From NCBI RefSeq assembly GCF_905171765.1, contig NC_053390.1:142866968-142930967 (forward strand): DNA of 64,000 nt, read 5' to 3'. This document shows, piece after piece, positions 1 to 10,504 of the stretch. The first letter of the stretch is position 1. Each line of letters starts with the position of its first letter. The position numbers and the translations under genes were made by a program. The DNA comes from Bufo bufo. Taxonomy: Eukaryota; Chordata; Amphibia; Anura; Bufonidae. The notes beneath the pieces were generated by a model. The model was not told where the DNA came from and ran no database searches. It saw nothing but the letters and a program-made list of their open reading frames with translations.

Positions 1-258
1 AATAACAATGAGGGGCGGAGTCATGGCGGAGATGAGAGTCGTCTGAAAGCACGTGATGCCGTGCTGTACTGGGACCCACAGTTTAGAGCGGCAGGAAGTT
101 AGACAAAAATAAACAGAGATGTAAACAGTGCGTGGGGGACCGTCGGAGCCGTGTAGAAATGGCGAAAATACCTTAAAACATATGGGGGGACCTAGAATCA
201 CCTGTTAACAATGAGTTCACTTTAAAAAAAAAATTTACTTTGATCCCGGACAACCCCT
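1..258. mobile_element. Right part of a T2-like (TTAA) MITE
   Basis: The stretch ends in GGACAACCCCT followed by TTAA at 259-262, the right end of the T2-like MITE family whose complete member lies at 12111-12391. The left end is outside the window. Non-coding. Confidence 0.4.
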
Positions 259-262
259 TTAA

Positions 263-659
263 TGACATAAGATTACTGTGCTGTGCTTGTTGTAAAAGCT
301 GTACTTCCTAGATGAAAATTTGTACAGACACCGAACAAGCAGGAAGTGCTGCAAGATTGCAGCTCTGAAACCTGCAAAGTTATAATATAATATAGGCTAA
401 AGTTCATAATCAGTACAAAATAAATAAAGCATTGTATTTTTAAAGTAAGTCCACCGAATCACAATGGGATCCTACAGGCAGAAATGCACGTGTCAGTATT
501 GTTACATTTATTATTACATGAATGAAGGCCTTGCTTACAATAGTTATTGTAACAAATATGATTATTGTAATATTTTCATAATTGTAATAGTGTGATATTT
601 TAATACTGTATGTCATAATTGTAATAATGTGTTGGGGAGTGCAATAATTTAAAACCTAA
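263..659. other. Intergenic or intronic AT-rich DNA, nothing recognised
   Basis: No open frame, RNA gene or repeat boundary that I can support. It is AT-rich with short TAAT/TGTAATA runs around 490-650. It could lie upstream of, or in the first intron of, the host gene. Confidence 0.4.
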
Positions 660-1080
660 GGCCTTGTTCACACTGTCCGTGTTCTTCACTGACATCTCAT
701 AGATTTATTGTATTTAAAGTGGTTGTCCACACATCAGTGGTTTTCCATTGATGATGGGTCAGTGGAAAAACAATGAAGACATGCACTAATTTGGTCCGTG
801 ATGCGGTCCAAACATGCCCATTGAAGTCTCTGGGTCAGTGAAAAACAGTGAGAGAACACATATGGCATCCGTGTTCGGTCAGTGGTTTTCACTGAACATT
901 GGTAGGAGATGCTCCGGAGTGTACATGGAATACAGATGACACACAGAGGGCAAAAAACAGACTCTGCACGGACATCTTCACAGATGAAACACTGATCATT
1001 TTATCACTGATGTCATCACGAACACAGAATTTTTTTTTGCATGATTTTGGCTTGTAAAAGTCCTCCATGGAATTCATGCA
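660..1080. mobile_element. MITE-like repeat, left end visible
   Basis: Starts GGCCTTGTTCACACTG right after TAA (657-659), the start and target type of the 3-bp-target MITEs found throughout the window. The inside is rich in GTCAGTG/CACTGAC complementary words. No matching right end was found, so it is truncated or rearranged. Confidence 0.4.
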
Positions 1081-1662
1081 CCATCTGCGCCTGAAATACG
1101 TCTAATTACTTTCACACTTGCGTTTGGGGTTCTGCTTGTGAGATCAGTTTGAGGGCTCTCACAAGCGGCTCCGAACTGATCCGTTCATCCCCAATGCATT
1201 CTGAATAAATAAGGATCCGTTTAGAATGCATCAGTTTGGCTCTGTTCCGCTCCATTCCACTCTGGAGGCGGACACTAAAACGCAGCTTGCAGCGTTTTGG
1301 TGTCCGCCTGGTCGTGCGGAGCCAAACGGATCCGTCCTGACTTACAATACAAGTCAATGGGGACGGATCCGTTTGACGTTGACACAATATGGTGCAATTG
1401 CAAACGGATCCGTCCCCCATTGACTTTCAATGTAAAGTCAGGAGTCCCTATTAATATACCATCGGATCGGAGTTTTCTCCAATCCAATGTTATATTTTAA
1501 CTTGAAGCGTCCCCATCACCATGGGAACGCCTCTATGTTAGAATATACCATCGGATTTGAGTTAGAAAACTCAGATCCGACAGTATATTCTAACACAGAG
1601 GTGTTCCCATAGTGATGGGGATGCTTCAAGTTAGAATATACTGAGAACTGTGTACATAACTG

Positions 1663-1804
1663 CCCCCTGCTGCCTGGCAGCACCCGATCTCTTACAGGGG
1701 GCTGTGATCCGCACAATTAACCCCTCAGGTGCCACACCTGAGGGGGGAAATTGTGCGTATCATAGCCCCCTGTAAGAGATCAGGTGCTGCCAGGCAGCAG
1801 GGGC
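1663..1804. repeat. Inverted repeat (hairpin) with GC-rich arms
   Basis: CCCCCTGCTGCCTGGCAGCA and the following bases are repeated in inverse order ending near 1804, with a smaller stem of CCTCAGGTG/CACCTGAGG at the centre. A second copy of the whole hairpin is at 2381-2511. Confidence 0.7.
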
Positions 1805-1808
1805 CTGC

Positions 1809-1918
1809 GCTGTCTGTGGCCGGCCGGTCGCTCCTCCTACTGGTAAGTGACAGGTCTATAAGCAATGTGCCGCACAGACCTTTACCAGTAAGAGGAGCGC
1901 CCGGCCGGCCACAGACAG
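1809..1918. repeat. Inverted repeat around a GGCCGGCCGG stem
   Basis: CTGTCTGTGGCCGGCCGG is mirrored by CCGGCCGGCCACAGACAG, with CTCCTCCTACTGGTAA / TTTACCAGTAAGAGGAG as inner arms. Part of the 1107-2745 element. Confidence 0.7.
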
Positions 1919-2038
1919 CGCAGGTAAGTATAATGCTTCTAAAATTGCTAAGTAACCATGGCAGCCAGGACTGCAGTAGTGTCTTGGCTGCCAATGATGG
2001 TGGGGGTGATTTTAATTAGGGGGGGGGGGGAGAGGGGA

Positions 2039-2380
2039 GGCCGCACTGGCCACCAATGAATTTAATACTGGGGAGGGAGGGGGGGGGGGGCCGCACTGGC
2101 CACCAATGAATTTAATACTGTGGAGGGAGGGAGGGAGGGGGGCCGCACTGGCCACCAATGAATTTAATACTGGGGAGGGAGGGAGGGGGGGCCGCACTGG
2201 CCACCAATGAATTTAATACTGTGGAGGGAGGGAGGGAGGGGGGCCGCACTGGCCACCAATGAATTTAATACTGGGGAGGGAGGGGGGGCCGCACTGGCCA
2301 CCAATGAATTTAATACTGGGGAGGGAGGGGGGGCCGCACTGGCCACCAATGAATTTAATACTGGGGAGGGAGGGGGGTCT
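2039..2380. repeat. Minisatellite, 7 units of 45-52 bp
   Basis: The core CCGCACTGGCCACCAATGAA recurs at 2041, 2091, 2143, 2192, 2244, 2289 and 2334, each followed by TTTAATACTG and a GGGAGGGAGG-type run of variable length. Spacing is 50, 52, 49, 52, 45 and 45 bp, so the length difference lies in the G-run. Apparent peptide repeats in both strands are translations of this satellite, not genes. Confidence 0.9.
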
Positions 2381-2968
2381 GGCCCCCTGCTGCCTGGCAG
2401 CACCTGATCTCTTACAGGGGGCTATGGTACGCACAATTAGCACCTGAGGGGTTAATTGTGCGGATCACAGCCCCCTGTAAGAGATCGGGTGCTGCCAGGC
2501 AGCAGGGGGCAGTTATGTACACAGTTTTTAGTATATTCTAACTTGAAGAGTCCCCATCACCATGGGAACGCCTCTGTGTTAGAATATACTGTCGGATCTG
2601 AGTTTTCACTATGTGAAAACTCAGATCTGAAAAAGCTGTTATGCAGACGGATCCGTTCTGAACGGATGCAAGCGTTTGCATTATAGGTGCGGAGCCGTCT
2701 GTGCAGATACCAGATGGATCCGCACCGAACGCAAGTGTGAAAGTAGCCGGTGTATTTCAGTACAGTAAATGACTCCCATAGTATTTTTCTTGCATTTTTT
2801 TCAGACATTTTTTTTTTCTATTGAGAAAATATTTTTCCTATGTGAAGTCTAAATAATGGCACACCGAGAGCATGCTGCAATAAAAAAAAAAAAAAAAAAA
2901 AAGGTATGGGAGCAAAAAACACAAGGAAACTATAATAAAACACCACTATAAAAAAGCAATGTTTGTAA

Positions 2969-3456
2969 GGTTACTTTCACACATCTGTTGTTTTCCTGTA
3001 TTGAGATCCGGCAGAGGAGCTCAATAGTGGGAAAAAATATGTTTCCGTTTAGTTCTAATGCATTCTGAATGGAAAGAGATCCGGTCAGGATGTATCAGGA
3101 TGTCTTCTGTTCCATTAGCATTCCGTTTTGTGACCAGACACAAAACTGCTGCAAGCTGTGGTTTTGTGTCTGTTCATAAAAACTTAGAAAAACGGATCTG
3201 TCACTGAAAACAATGTAAGTCAATGGTGATGGATCAATTTTTTTTTAGGAGCCTAAAAAAAATGATTCATCACCCATTGACTTTCAGTGTATTTAGCGAC
3301 TGCTCCGTTTTTTCTGTTTCGATTTCACACAACCGCTTCCTAACGGAACGGATGCATCCTGATATGCAAAATCAAAACGGATCCATTTAACTCTAGTATT
3401 GAGATCCTCTGCTGGTTCTCAATACCGGAATTAACAACACAAGTGTGAAAGTGACC
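2969..3456. mobile_element. MITE with 3-bp TAA target duplication
   Basis: GGTTACTTTCACAC at the left and GTGTGAAAGTGACC at the right, flanked by TAA at 2966-2968 and 3457-3459. Inside, complementary segments carry ATCCGTT/AACGGAT words. The 3-bp TWA-type target fits PIF/Harbinger-type MITEs. Non-coding. Confidence 0.7.
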
Positions 3457-3535
3457 TAAGGCATTTAAAAATTTTATATTGGTCAACATGTAACAACTGG
3501 TCGCTGTGTTTTTTGCTACAAATAAACAAAACATT

Positions 3536-3850
3536 GGGGGTCATTTACTAAAATTGCTACAACAGTTTTTAGCATTTTTAAATGCCATCCTCGCCACTTT
3601 GGTGTGGCGAGGGCCGGGGCATTGGCCCCAGAAATTTACTAACATTTACACCTGGAAACAGCCATAACAAAGCAGCGAAGACTACTTCAGTCAGGGGCTA
3701 GGACAGTTTTCACTCCAGGCGCACCGACTGCCAGAGATTCACCTAATTTAGGAGGAGGCCTGTGCCTTGTCATTAATTAGGCACTTCCTCTGGCAGAGCA
3801 GGTGCTATCAGAGAACGGCCTAAAAATCCAGTCTTTGATAAAAGACCCCC
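3536..3850. mobile_element. Palindromic MITE-like repeat (GGGGGTCATTTA ends)
   Basis: Begins GGGGGTCATTTACTAAA and ends TTGATAAAAGACCCCC, an imperfect inverted terminal pair. The same words recur near 52645-52685 and 49199-49390, so this is a dispersed family. Confidence 0.5.
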
Positions 3851-4332
3851 ATTATGTGAAACCATTTTATAGTGATAATTGTTTTTTTTCCTATCACCTC
3901 CTTCAGCACAAGTCTGAAAACTCAGCACAATTAATTTAGATCCTCATTAGCTCCATCACAGTTCCAGCCACCTGGTGAATTCCACATTCATTTTACTTAA
4001 CCTGATAGATGAGATGTGCTATCTTCAAGCAGCAAAACAGAAACAAGTATCTAAAAGCCAAGATAACAGGGATTGTTGAATTTTCCCAATCTAATGGAGA
4101 GTCTGGTATGCACTCTTCCACTTCATTCATTCTTTATGGGGCTGTCAAAGATACGCTTCAAAACTTGGCACAACCCCTTTAAGCAGTGGCATACATAGAG
4201 AAGTAAGGGCCCCATAGCAAGGATCAAACCAGGCTCCCCACATAGGACAGAAGGGTTTCTGCCTAAACCCTTTTCAGTAACCCTTGGGCACTTTTTCCAC
4301 TCATTCATTTGCTAAAAGTTGTTCCTTTAGAG
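3851..4332. other. No gene recognised
   Basis: No coding signal. Around 4167-4181 the words ACAACCCCTTTAAG look like the right end of a decayed T2-like MITE whose left end I could not place. Confidence 0.35.
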
Positions 4333-4425
4333 CAGGCATGCTCAACCTGCTGCCCTCCAGCTATTAGGGCATGCTGGGAATTGTACTTTTGCAACAGCTG
4401 GAGGGCCGCAGGTTGAGCAACCCTG
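4333..4425. mobile_element. 93-bp hAT-type MITE with 8-bp target duplication
   Basis: CAGGCATGCTCAACCTG ... CAGGTTGAGCAACCCTG ends, near-complementary through the whole length, flanked by identical 8-bp CTTTAGAG at 4325-4332 and 4426-4433. An 8-bp duplication with CA...TG ends is the hAT hallmark. Confidence 0.85.
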
Positions 4426-4596
4426 CTTTAGAGGGTAGAAAAGGAGATGATCACAACTAAAGCCTCATGCAGACGTCCGTGGAACATGGTCCGTGAGATA
4501 CCGGACTGGCATTGCGGGAGAGCAGGGCGTACAAGGTTCGGGTTATCTTAGAATAACTTATGGTCCGTAGTAGCAGAATCCATAACGGAATTCTTA

Positions 4597-5999
4597 GGCC
4601 TCTTTCACACGGGCGTTGCTGTGTCATGCCCTGCTCTGACTATGTGCGGAGGTCGGCCAGAATAGCAGCATGTGTTTACTTTTTTTGTTTTGTTTTGGAG
4701 TCGTGCTGGATCCGCCTCCCTTCAGGTGCACCGGGTGGGGTCATTGGTTTAAATCTCACTCAATCCCAGTGTTCTGTGCGGGTTATAGAAATCAGTCTGG
4801 CCTTGGAAGCAAGGAAGGAAGGATTGTCTGTTCCAGCTCAGATCAGATAAGTTTGGTTTCTGTTTTTGTTGTTTGCTGTCTAGGTTGTTTGTGTATCTTC
4901 TGTCCCCTCCAGGTTCTGAGGGAGCAGGCTGCTCCTATCCCCCTTTTTACCATCTCAGGGATCCTAGGGTATTTTAGCCCAGGCACGAGGACACATTATT
5001 CCTACCATCAAGGTCTGAATGTGGGCTTAGCAGGGTAGGGAGAGAAGTCAGGGATTTGCTAGGAGCTGCCCCTTCCCCTGCTTCTTTCCTAGAATCTGGT
5101 TTGTTGGTTTATCTGTGTATCTGAGATCCCGTCCGCCGTGACATGCTGGTGATGTGCAGGAAAAGATGCGGGTGCGTTGCGGGAAAATGCGCAATTTTTC
5201 CCTGCGAGTGCAAAGCGTTTTAATGCGTTTTGCATGCGCGTGAGAAAAATCGGCATGTTTGGTACCCAGACCCGAACCCGGACTTCTTCACAGAAGTTCG
5301 GGTTTGGGATCGGTGTTGTGTAAATTTTATTATTTTCCCTTATAACATGGTTATAAGGAAAAATAATAGCATTCTTAATACAGAATGCTAAGTAAATTAG
5401 GGATGGAGGGGTTAAAAAAATAAATGCCGTAAATTAAACTCACCTCATCCACTTGTTCGCGCAGCCCGTCTCGTCTTTCTTCTTCTTTGAGGACCTGGGA
5501 GAAAAGGATCTTTGGTGACGTCACTGCGCTCATCACATCGTCCGTCACCATGTTGATGGGCCATGTGATGGCTCTGCGCTCATGGTGATGGACCATGTGA
5601 TGAGCGCAGTGACGTCACCAAAGATAATCAAAGAACAAGAAAGAAGACGAGCCAGGCTGGATGAGGTGAGTTTAATTTTTTTTTTTTTAACCCCTCCATC
5701 CCTAATTTACTTAGCATTCTGTATTAAGAATGCTATTATTTTCCCTTATAACCATGTTATGTTTGCGGATGCTTGCGATTTTCACGCAGCCCCATTCACT
5801 TCTATGGGGCCTGCGTTGCGTGAAAAACGCAGAATATAGAGCATGCTGCGATTTTCACGCAACGCACAAGTGATGCGTGAAAATCAGCACTCATGTGAAC
5901 AGCCCCATACAAATGAATGGGTCGGTATTCAGTGCGGGTGCAATGCGTTCACCTCACGCATTGCACCCGCGCGGAAAACTCGCCCATGTGAAAGGAGCC
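4597..5999. mobile_element. MITE (GGCCTCTTTCACACGGGCG family) split by a solo LTR
   Basis: Left end GGCCTCTTTCACACGGGCG, right end CGCCCATGTGAAAGGAGCC, flanked by TTA (4594-4596 and 6000-6002). Removing the LTR at 4622-5143 leaves a palindromic element whose centre (about 5460-5680) has complementary arms around GTGACGTCACT/AGTGACGTCAC. Related copies are at 7071-7540, 57638-58054, 58380-58980 and 63100-63434. Outside it, GTACAAGGTTCGGGTTATC (near 4530) and its inverse (near 6003) suggest that it sits inside another palindromic repeat. Confidence 0.7.
4622..5143 (+). mobile_element. Solo LTR (522 bp) with 5-bp target duplication
   Basis: Starts TGTCATGCCC and ends GCCGTGACA, short inverted ends of the TG...CA type, flanked by TGCTG at 4617-4621 and 5144-5148. 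No internal retroelement region is present, so this is a solo LTR left by recombination. The 5-bp duplication fits Gypsy or ERV elements; the family is not determined and the strand is not certain. It lies inside the 4597-5999 MITE and is therefore younger. Confidence 0.75.
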
Positions 6000-6157
6000 T
6001 TAGATAACCTGAACCTTGTACTCCGAACTTGAAAACACAAGTTCGCTCATCCCTAGTCACAGCCATATTGCATCTTGCTAGGTGGATGTGGCACAATGCC
6101 TAAGCAATATTACAATGTGAGATTCTGTAGTAAACTGCACAAATTCTGTAAGTGTTA

Positions 6158-6434
6158 GGGTCCATTCACACGTCCGCAATTTCGTTCCGCATTTTGCGGA
6201 ACGGAATTGCGGACCCATTCATTTCTATGGGACCTGGAATTGCGGATCCGCACTTCCGGGTCCGCATTTCCGTTCCCGAAAAATATAGAACATGTCCTAT
6301 TCTTGTCCGCATTTGCGGACAAGAATAGTCATTTTCTATTAAGTGCTGGCGATGTGCGGACCGCAAAATGCGGAATGCACATCGCCGATGTCCGTTTTTT
6401 GCGGATCCACACACACGGACGTGTGAATGGACCC
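6158..6434. mobile_element. MITE, 277 bp, TTA target duplication
   Basis: GGGTCCATTCACACGTCCG ... CGGACGTGTGAATGGACCC, flanked by TTA (6155-6157, 6435-6437). The body is rich in TTGCGGATCCGCA-like self-complementary words. Same superfamily as 11089, 12413, 15845, 47767 and 48210. Confidence 0.8.
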
Positions 6435-6758
6435 TTATTGCAGTCCCTTTAAACTGTAAAATTTGATAATGTGGTCAACCTCAAAGGTTTCACCAACCCT
6501 GTATTATAGCATTTTGTATAGAACAGACTATATAGTATATAGTCCACACATACAATGTTACATGTGCTGGTCATGTGATAGACACCCAGGTGCTCAACAT
6601 GTTAGGCCACTTTCAAACATTCATTTGTTGGTAATATTTTAATGCAAATTCCACCCAAAAAATCAACAAAACCCCAGTTACATGAAATGGATTTTCATGC
6701 TGCATAGATAGATCTTGTTTTTTCAAATCTACCTATTGCATTTTATATTACAGACTTA

Positions 6759-7065
6759 GGGCCGATGAACACAACAATTGGATATTTTGCAGTCCGCAAT
6801 TTGCGGATCCGCAAAACACAGACACCGGCCGTGTGCAATACGGATTTTGCAGAACGGAACAGCTGGTCCCTAATAGAACAGTCCTATCCTTGTCCGTAAC
6901 GTGGACAATAAAATAAGAGTCATTTCTGTTTTTTTGTGTGGCCCCATTGAAGTGAATGGTTCCATATACAGGCCACAAAAGAAACGGAATGGACATGGAT
7001 AAAAAATCCGAGCCCATACCATGGATGTTCACTCCAGATTTCTCCTTTTGCAAAGCAAAAACAAA
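6759..7065. mobile_element. Truncated MITE of the GCGGATCCGC family
   Basis: Left end GGGCCGATGAACACA after TTA, with TTTGCGGATCCGCAAAACAC inside, but no matching right end. It appears cut by the element at 7071. Confidence 0.5.
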
Positions 7066-7070
7066 TTTAA

Positions 7071-7540
7071 GGCCTCTTTCAGACGGGCGTTGCGGGAAAA
7101 TGTGCGGGTAGCCGGGCAGCGCGATCAAGTGGACTAAAAAATTTTTTTAACCCCTCCAGCGCTAGTTTACTATGCATTCTGTATTCAGAATGCAATTATT
7201 TTCCCTTATAACCATGTTATAAGGGAAAATAATAATGATCGGGTCTCCATCCCGATCGTCTCCTAGCAACCGTGCGTGAAAATCGCACCGCATCCGCACT
7301 TGCTTGCGGATGCTTGCGATTTTCACGCAACCCCATTCACTTCTATGGGGCCTGCGTTGCGTGAAAAACGCAGAATATAGAACATGCTGCGATTTTCACG
7401 CAACGCACAAGTGATGCGTGAAAATCACCGCTCATGTGAACAGCCCCATAGAAATGAATGGGTTGATATTCAGTGCGGGTGCAATGCGTTCAACTCGCGC
7501 ATCGCATCCGCGCGGAATACTCGCCCGTGTGAAAGGGGCC
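7071..7540. mobile_element. MITE, 470 bp, TAA target duplication
   Basis: GGCCTCTTTCAGACGGGCG left and CGCCCGTGTGAAAGGGGCC right, flanked by TAA (7068-7070 and 7541-7543). Immediately to the right, GTGAAAGGGGCCTAAGGGTA is present twice in tandem (about 7529-7582), a small local duplication including the MITE end. Confidence 0.8.
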
Positions 7541-7700
7541 TAAGGGTAATCTGTCCCATGTGAAAGGGGCCTAAGGGTAATCTGTCAGCAGTGTTGACCA
7601 TTCTAAACTGCTGACAGCACTAAGTAGGGGTCGAGGAAAGCAGGACAAACATACCTTTTGGAAAGCTTTCATTATCAGGAGTAGTGTGAATGCAAACTTT

Positions 7701-8096
7701 TAGGCTAGGGCTACACTGCGACATTCATTCATGTCGCACCAATGTCGTATGACATTTTTTATAATGATAGTCAATGGTGTCACACTGAGACATGCGAAAT
7801 GCTGCGATGCGACAGTCGGACAAAAATCCCACTTGGATGGATTTTTTGCCACTGTTGTGTCAGTTTTACCTGGTCATGACTTATTAAGAGTTAAATCCAT
7901 GGCAAAATGAACATGAGCTACTTAATTGCTGCAGATTTTATTCTGTGGCGCCCGAACTCACTCTAAGGCCAGGTTCACATGTGTCATATTTGTTACAAAA
8001 ATTTCTGCTACTCTCCTATACATGTAAATTTTGTTTGCAAAAAAACTCTATTCATGTATGAAATAGATTTTCAGTGACAGTCCTACTGCAACACAT
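7701..8096. other. Possible decayed MITE, no gene
   Basis: Complementary CGACAT/ATGTCG words around 7718-7760 and a GGCCAGGTTCACATG end-like word near 7967 suggest an old MITE, but the boundaries cannot be fixed. Non-coding. Confidence 0.3.
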
Positions 8097-8222
8097 CGCT
8101 CATGCACCCGACTGTTGGATGTTTTGCAGTCTGTGAATTGTGGATCCGCAAAACACGCCTACAGGCCTTGTGCATTCCACATTTTGCAGAAGGGAACATA
8201 ATGCGGACAATAATAGGACATA
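8097..8222. mobile_element. Left half of a GCGGATCCGC-type MITE
   Basis: Contains GCTCATGCACCCGACTGTTG, GTGGATCCGCAAAACAC and TGCGGACAATAATAGGACAT, words from the left half of the 11089-type MITE. The right half is missing where the 8225-10580 repeat begins. Confidence 0.45.
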
Positions 8223-8294
8223 TAGAAGAAAAAAGGCAGAACTCCAGGGATAGTACGAATAAAGTGGATGGTTTATTGACCCATCTAGCAGCAA

Positions 8295-8330
8295 CGTTTC
8301 AGCTCTCTCTATGGAGCCTTCGTCCAGCTG
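8295..8330 (-). ncRNA. Hammerhead-ribozyme-like hairpin (candidate)
   Basis: On the minus strand the order is CTGGACGAA, a stem GGCTC/GAGCT with an 8-base loop, then GAAACG. This is the arrangement of a hammerhead core (CTGANGA, stem II, GAAA), but the first core half carries an extra base. Probably a decayed ribozyme or a related fold. Confidence 0.4.
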
Positions 8331-8409
8331 AATAACATGTGCATAGTGGCATACATAAATAGTGCAAACAATTGACATAATCAAAATCCATAATTAATTG
8401 ATGAAGTGC

Positions 8410-8525
8410 AAAATAAATCGCAAATAAGACATTAAAAACATAATTCATTTTGACATTAGTGAACATTTAAGTTCACTAATGTCAAAATGAATTATGTTTT
8501 TAATGTCTTATTTGCGATTTATTTT
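8410..8525. repeat. Perfect 55-bp palindrome with 6-base loop
   Basis: The arms 8410-8464 and 8471-8525 are exact inverse complements around ATTTAA. It lies at the left junction of the L1 insertion, so the right arm is a snap-back copy of flanking DNA made during integration. Confidence 0.9.
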
Positions 8526-9499
8526 ACACGCACTTACACGTCCAAACTTCTAAATATCTTCCATTCTTGCCAGAGTTTGCCAAGAGGATATTTCTTCAAA
8601 TCTATGAATTTGGTCCACTTTAAGGAGCAAGTTTTCTATGGAGGGGGTGTCAGAAGATAGCCAGAATTTCGGGATGAGGAATCTGGCAGCACATATTAGG
8701 TGTTTGAAGAGGCCCAGAATAGGGGTCTTATGGTTGGCCGGATATAGGTTTAAGAGTGCTATTTCTGGGGATGGGAGGAAATTAGCGCCGCATACTTGGT
8801 TGCTTATTTGGAAGATTCTTTCCCACCAAGTGAGCAATTTTGGGCAATCCCACCAAATATGTAGGTAGGAACCTCTGGTATCTGAGCATCTCCAGCACAC
8901 GTCAGAAGTGGTTTCAGAGTATAGGGAGACAATATCTGGGGTCTTGTACCATCTAGTGATGATTTTGTACCCGTTTTCTTGAAGTCTTACACATCTAGAC
9001 GAAATGTGTGAGAAGATTAAGATCGTATCGATTTCTTTGCGAGAAAATGTGCGTTTCAAGTCCCTCTCCCAAAGTCCTATGAAAGACGGGGGTACAAAAG
9101 ATGCTGGAGATCTGAGTCTATTGTAGAGCTGTGATATAAGTTTGGGGGGGGTCTTGTAGACTGCATATCAAGCTCTCAAACCAACTCAGAGGTCTTAGTA
9201 AATCCCCATAGAAGGTGTGTTGTGATAAGTAAGCCCTGAGGAAATGGATTGGGTTGTTAAGTGCTAGAGAAGAGGGGATTAAAACCATTCTCCCCCTTCG
9301 TACACTAGCTGCATCCTTCCCGCCTCATCATTGATCTGACTCCACCCGACAACATATTGTAAAAAATGTGTTAGTCCTGCATTAAGACTTGCTTTCCAAT
9401 GTGACGTTTATGTTTATTAATTACTTCACTAGGAGGTTGCATCCTCCCTATTCATTTGTATGATGATTTACTTAAATAAAGAAATGTTTAAAAAAAAAC
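8447..9499. mobile_element. L1/Tx1-type LINE fragment with 5' inversion (twin priming)
   Basis: The left 0.75 kb reads as a LINE ORF2 C-terminus on the minus strand. The right 0.2 kb reads on the plus strand and ends with AATAAA (about 9474) and a poly-A run. A 13-bp target duplication, AAAAACATAATTC, flanks it at 8434-8446 and 9500-9512. The inversion plus poly-A plus duplication are the marks of target-primed reverse transcription with twin priming. Confidence 0.75.
8550..9059 (-). pseudogene. C-terminal fragment of an L1/Tx1-like ORF2 protein
   Basis: 169 codons on the minus strand. The middle carries a zinc-knuckle-like motif, CWRC ... HIWWDCP, i.e. C-x2-C ... H-x4-C, typical of the C-terminus of L1-clade reverse transcriptase proteins that lie after the RT domain. 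No RT or endonuclease domain is present; upstream sequence (to about 9290) is degraded. It is a dead fragment inside the twin-primed insertion. A host zinc-finger gene is unlikely because the fragment is bounded by a poly-A tail and target duplication. Confidence 0.7.
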
Positions 9500-10467
9500 A
9501 AAAACATAATTCTAACCATAATGGTATCATAATTCATCAATTGTGATCTCATATAAAGTGCATATCATGGTAAAAAAAACAGTGACAGTGTTAGTAAAAA
9601 TACATGATTGTCAATAAAAATATACAAAGGGCTCAGTAGGTGTCAATAACAACTTAATTAAAACATCCAGTCATGGATGACATGATGGTCCATGCTACTC
9701 CCTTGAATTGGGTGGGTGCCCGGGATCACACAAAGGTGACACCCTGATGCCCAGTCCTCATTGGTGTTGGAGATACTTTCAAGTAGTTTCTTGGACGTTC
9801 TCTAGATACCCTTGGGAGATCAACATGGATGCAGAGATGCTGGCAGGTCTGGAGGAGAGGGAGTGCGGTTTGACTCTCAGCAACGCCCCCCCCCCCCCCC
9901 CCCCCAACAGACACACGGAAACTGATGATCACTCGTGGGTCTTCTGTGTTCCGACCAGCGACAGTCTGCATTTACTGTGGAGCCTTGATTGATTTATTGT
10001 ATATTTTTGTATGATTCCCACGGAAGAAAAGGGGTGTGCTGGCCTGTAAGGGCAAGAGCATGCGCCCTACATACAAGTGAGCAAGCGGCCATTTTCGATG
10101 TGGTTCCCATACCTCTGACGCACATTTTCGTGTCTCGCGAGAGCACGAACAGCGGCGCATGCGCAGGCCCCTTTTCCGGACGCCAAGCAGGTCCATCATG
10201 TCATCATGACCGAATGTGACGACTCCACATGTTTTTAAGGTTTTAATCAAGTTGTTATTGACACCTACTGAGCACTTTGTATATTTTTATTGACAATCAT
10301 GTATTTTTACTAACACTGTCACTGTTTTTTACCATGATATGCACTTTATATGAGATCACGATTGAAGAATTATGATACCATCGTGGTTAGATAGATGAAT
10401 TATGTTTTTAATGTCTTATTTGCGATTTATTTTGCACTTCATCAATTAATTATGGATTTTGTTATTC

Positions 10468-10504
10468 AGCTGGACAAAAGCTCCATAGAGAGAGCTGAAA
10501 GATT
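10468..10504 (+). ncRNA. Hammerhead-like hairpin, inverted copy (candidate)
   Basis: CTGGACAAA, stem AGCTC/GAGCT with an 8-base loop, then GAAAG: the mirror of the 8295-8330 motif in the right arm, with the final CG lost. Likely inactive. Confidence 0.35.

Larger units (their letters stand above)
1107..2745. mobile_element. 1.64-kb palindrome-rich non-autonomous DNA element
   Basis: Perfect 18-bp terminal inverted repeats: TACTTTCACACTTGCGTT at 1107-1124 and its complement at 2728-2745. Inside are long inverted pairs (1663-1804, 1809-1918, 2381-2511) and a G-rich minisatellite (2039-2380). Segments near 1510-1650 reappear in inverse order near 2530-2640. No transposase frame exists; the short frames are products of the repeats. 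A clean target duplication was not found. The terminus resembles that of the 2969-3456 element, so it is probably a large composite of the same superfamily. Confidence 0.65.

Noticed and set aside
2012..2443. Pro/Ser-rich repeated peptides on both strands
   Set aside because: Translations of the 45-52-bp minisatellite.
4560..5038. Hydrophobic open frames
   Set aside because: They lie mainly inside the solo LTR and cross its boundary; no start or domain support.
8550..9059. Minus-strand zinc-knuckle frame as a possible host gene
   Set aside because: Bounded by an L1-type poly-A tail and target duplication; the motif is that of LINE ORF2 C-termini.
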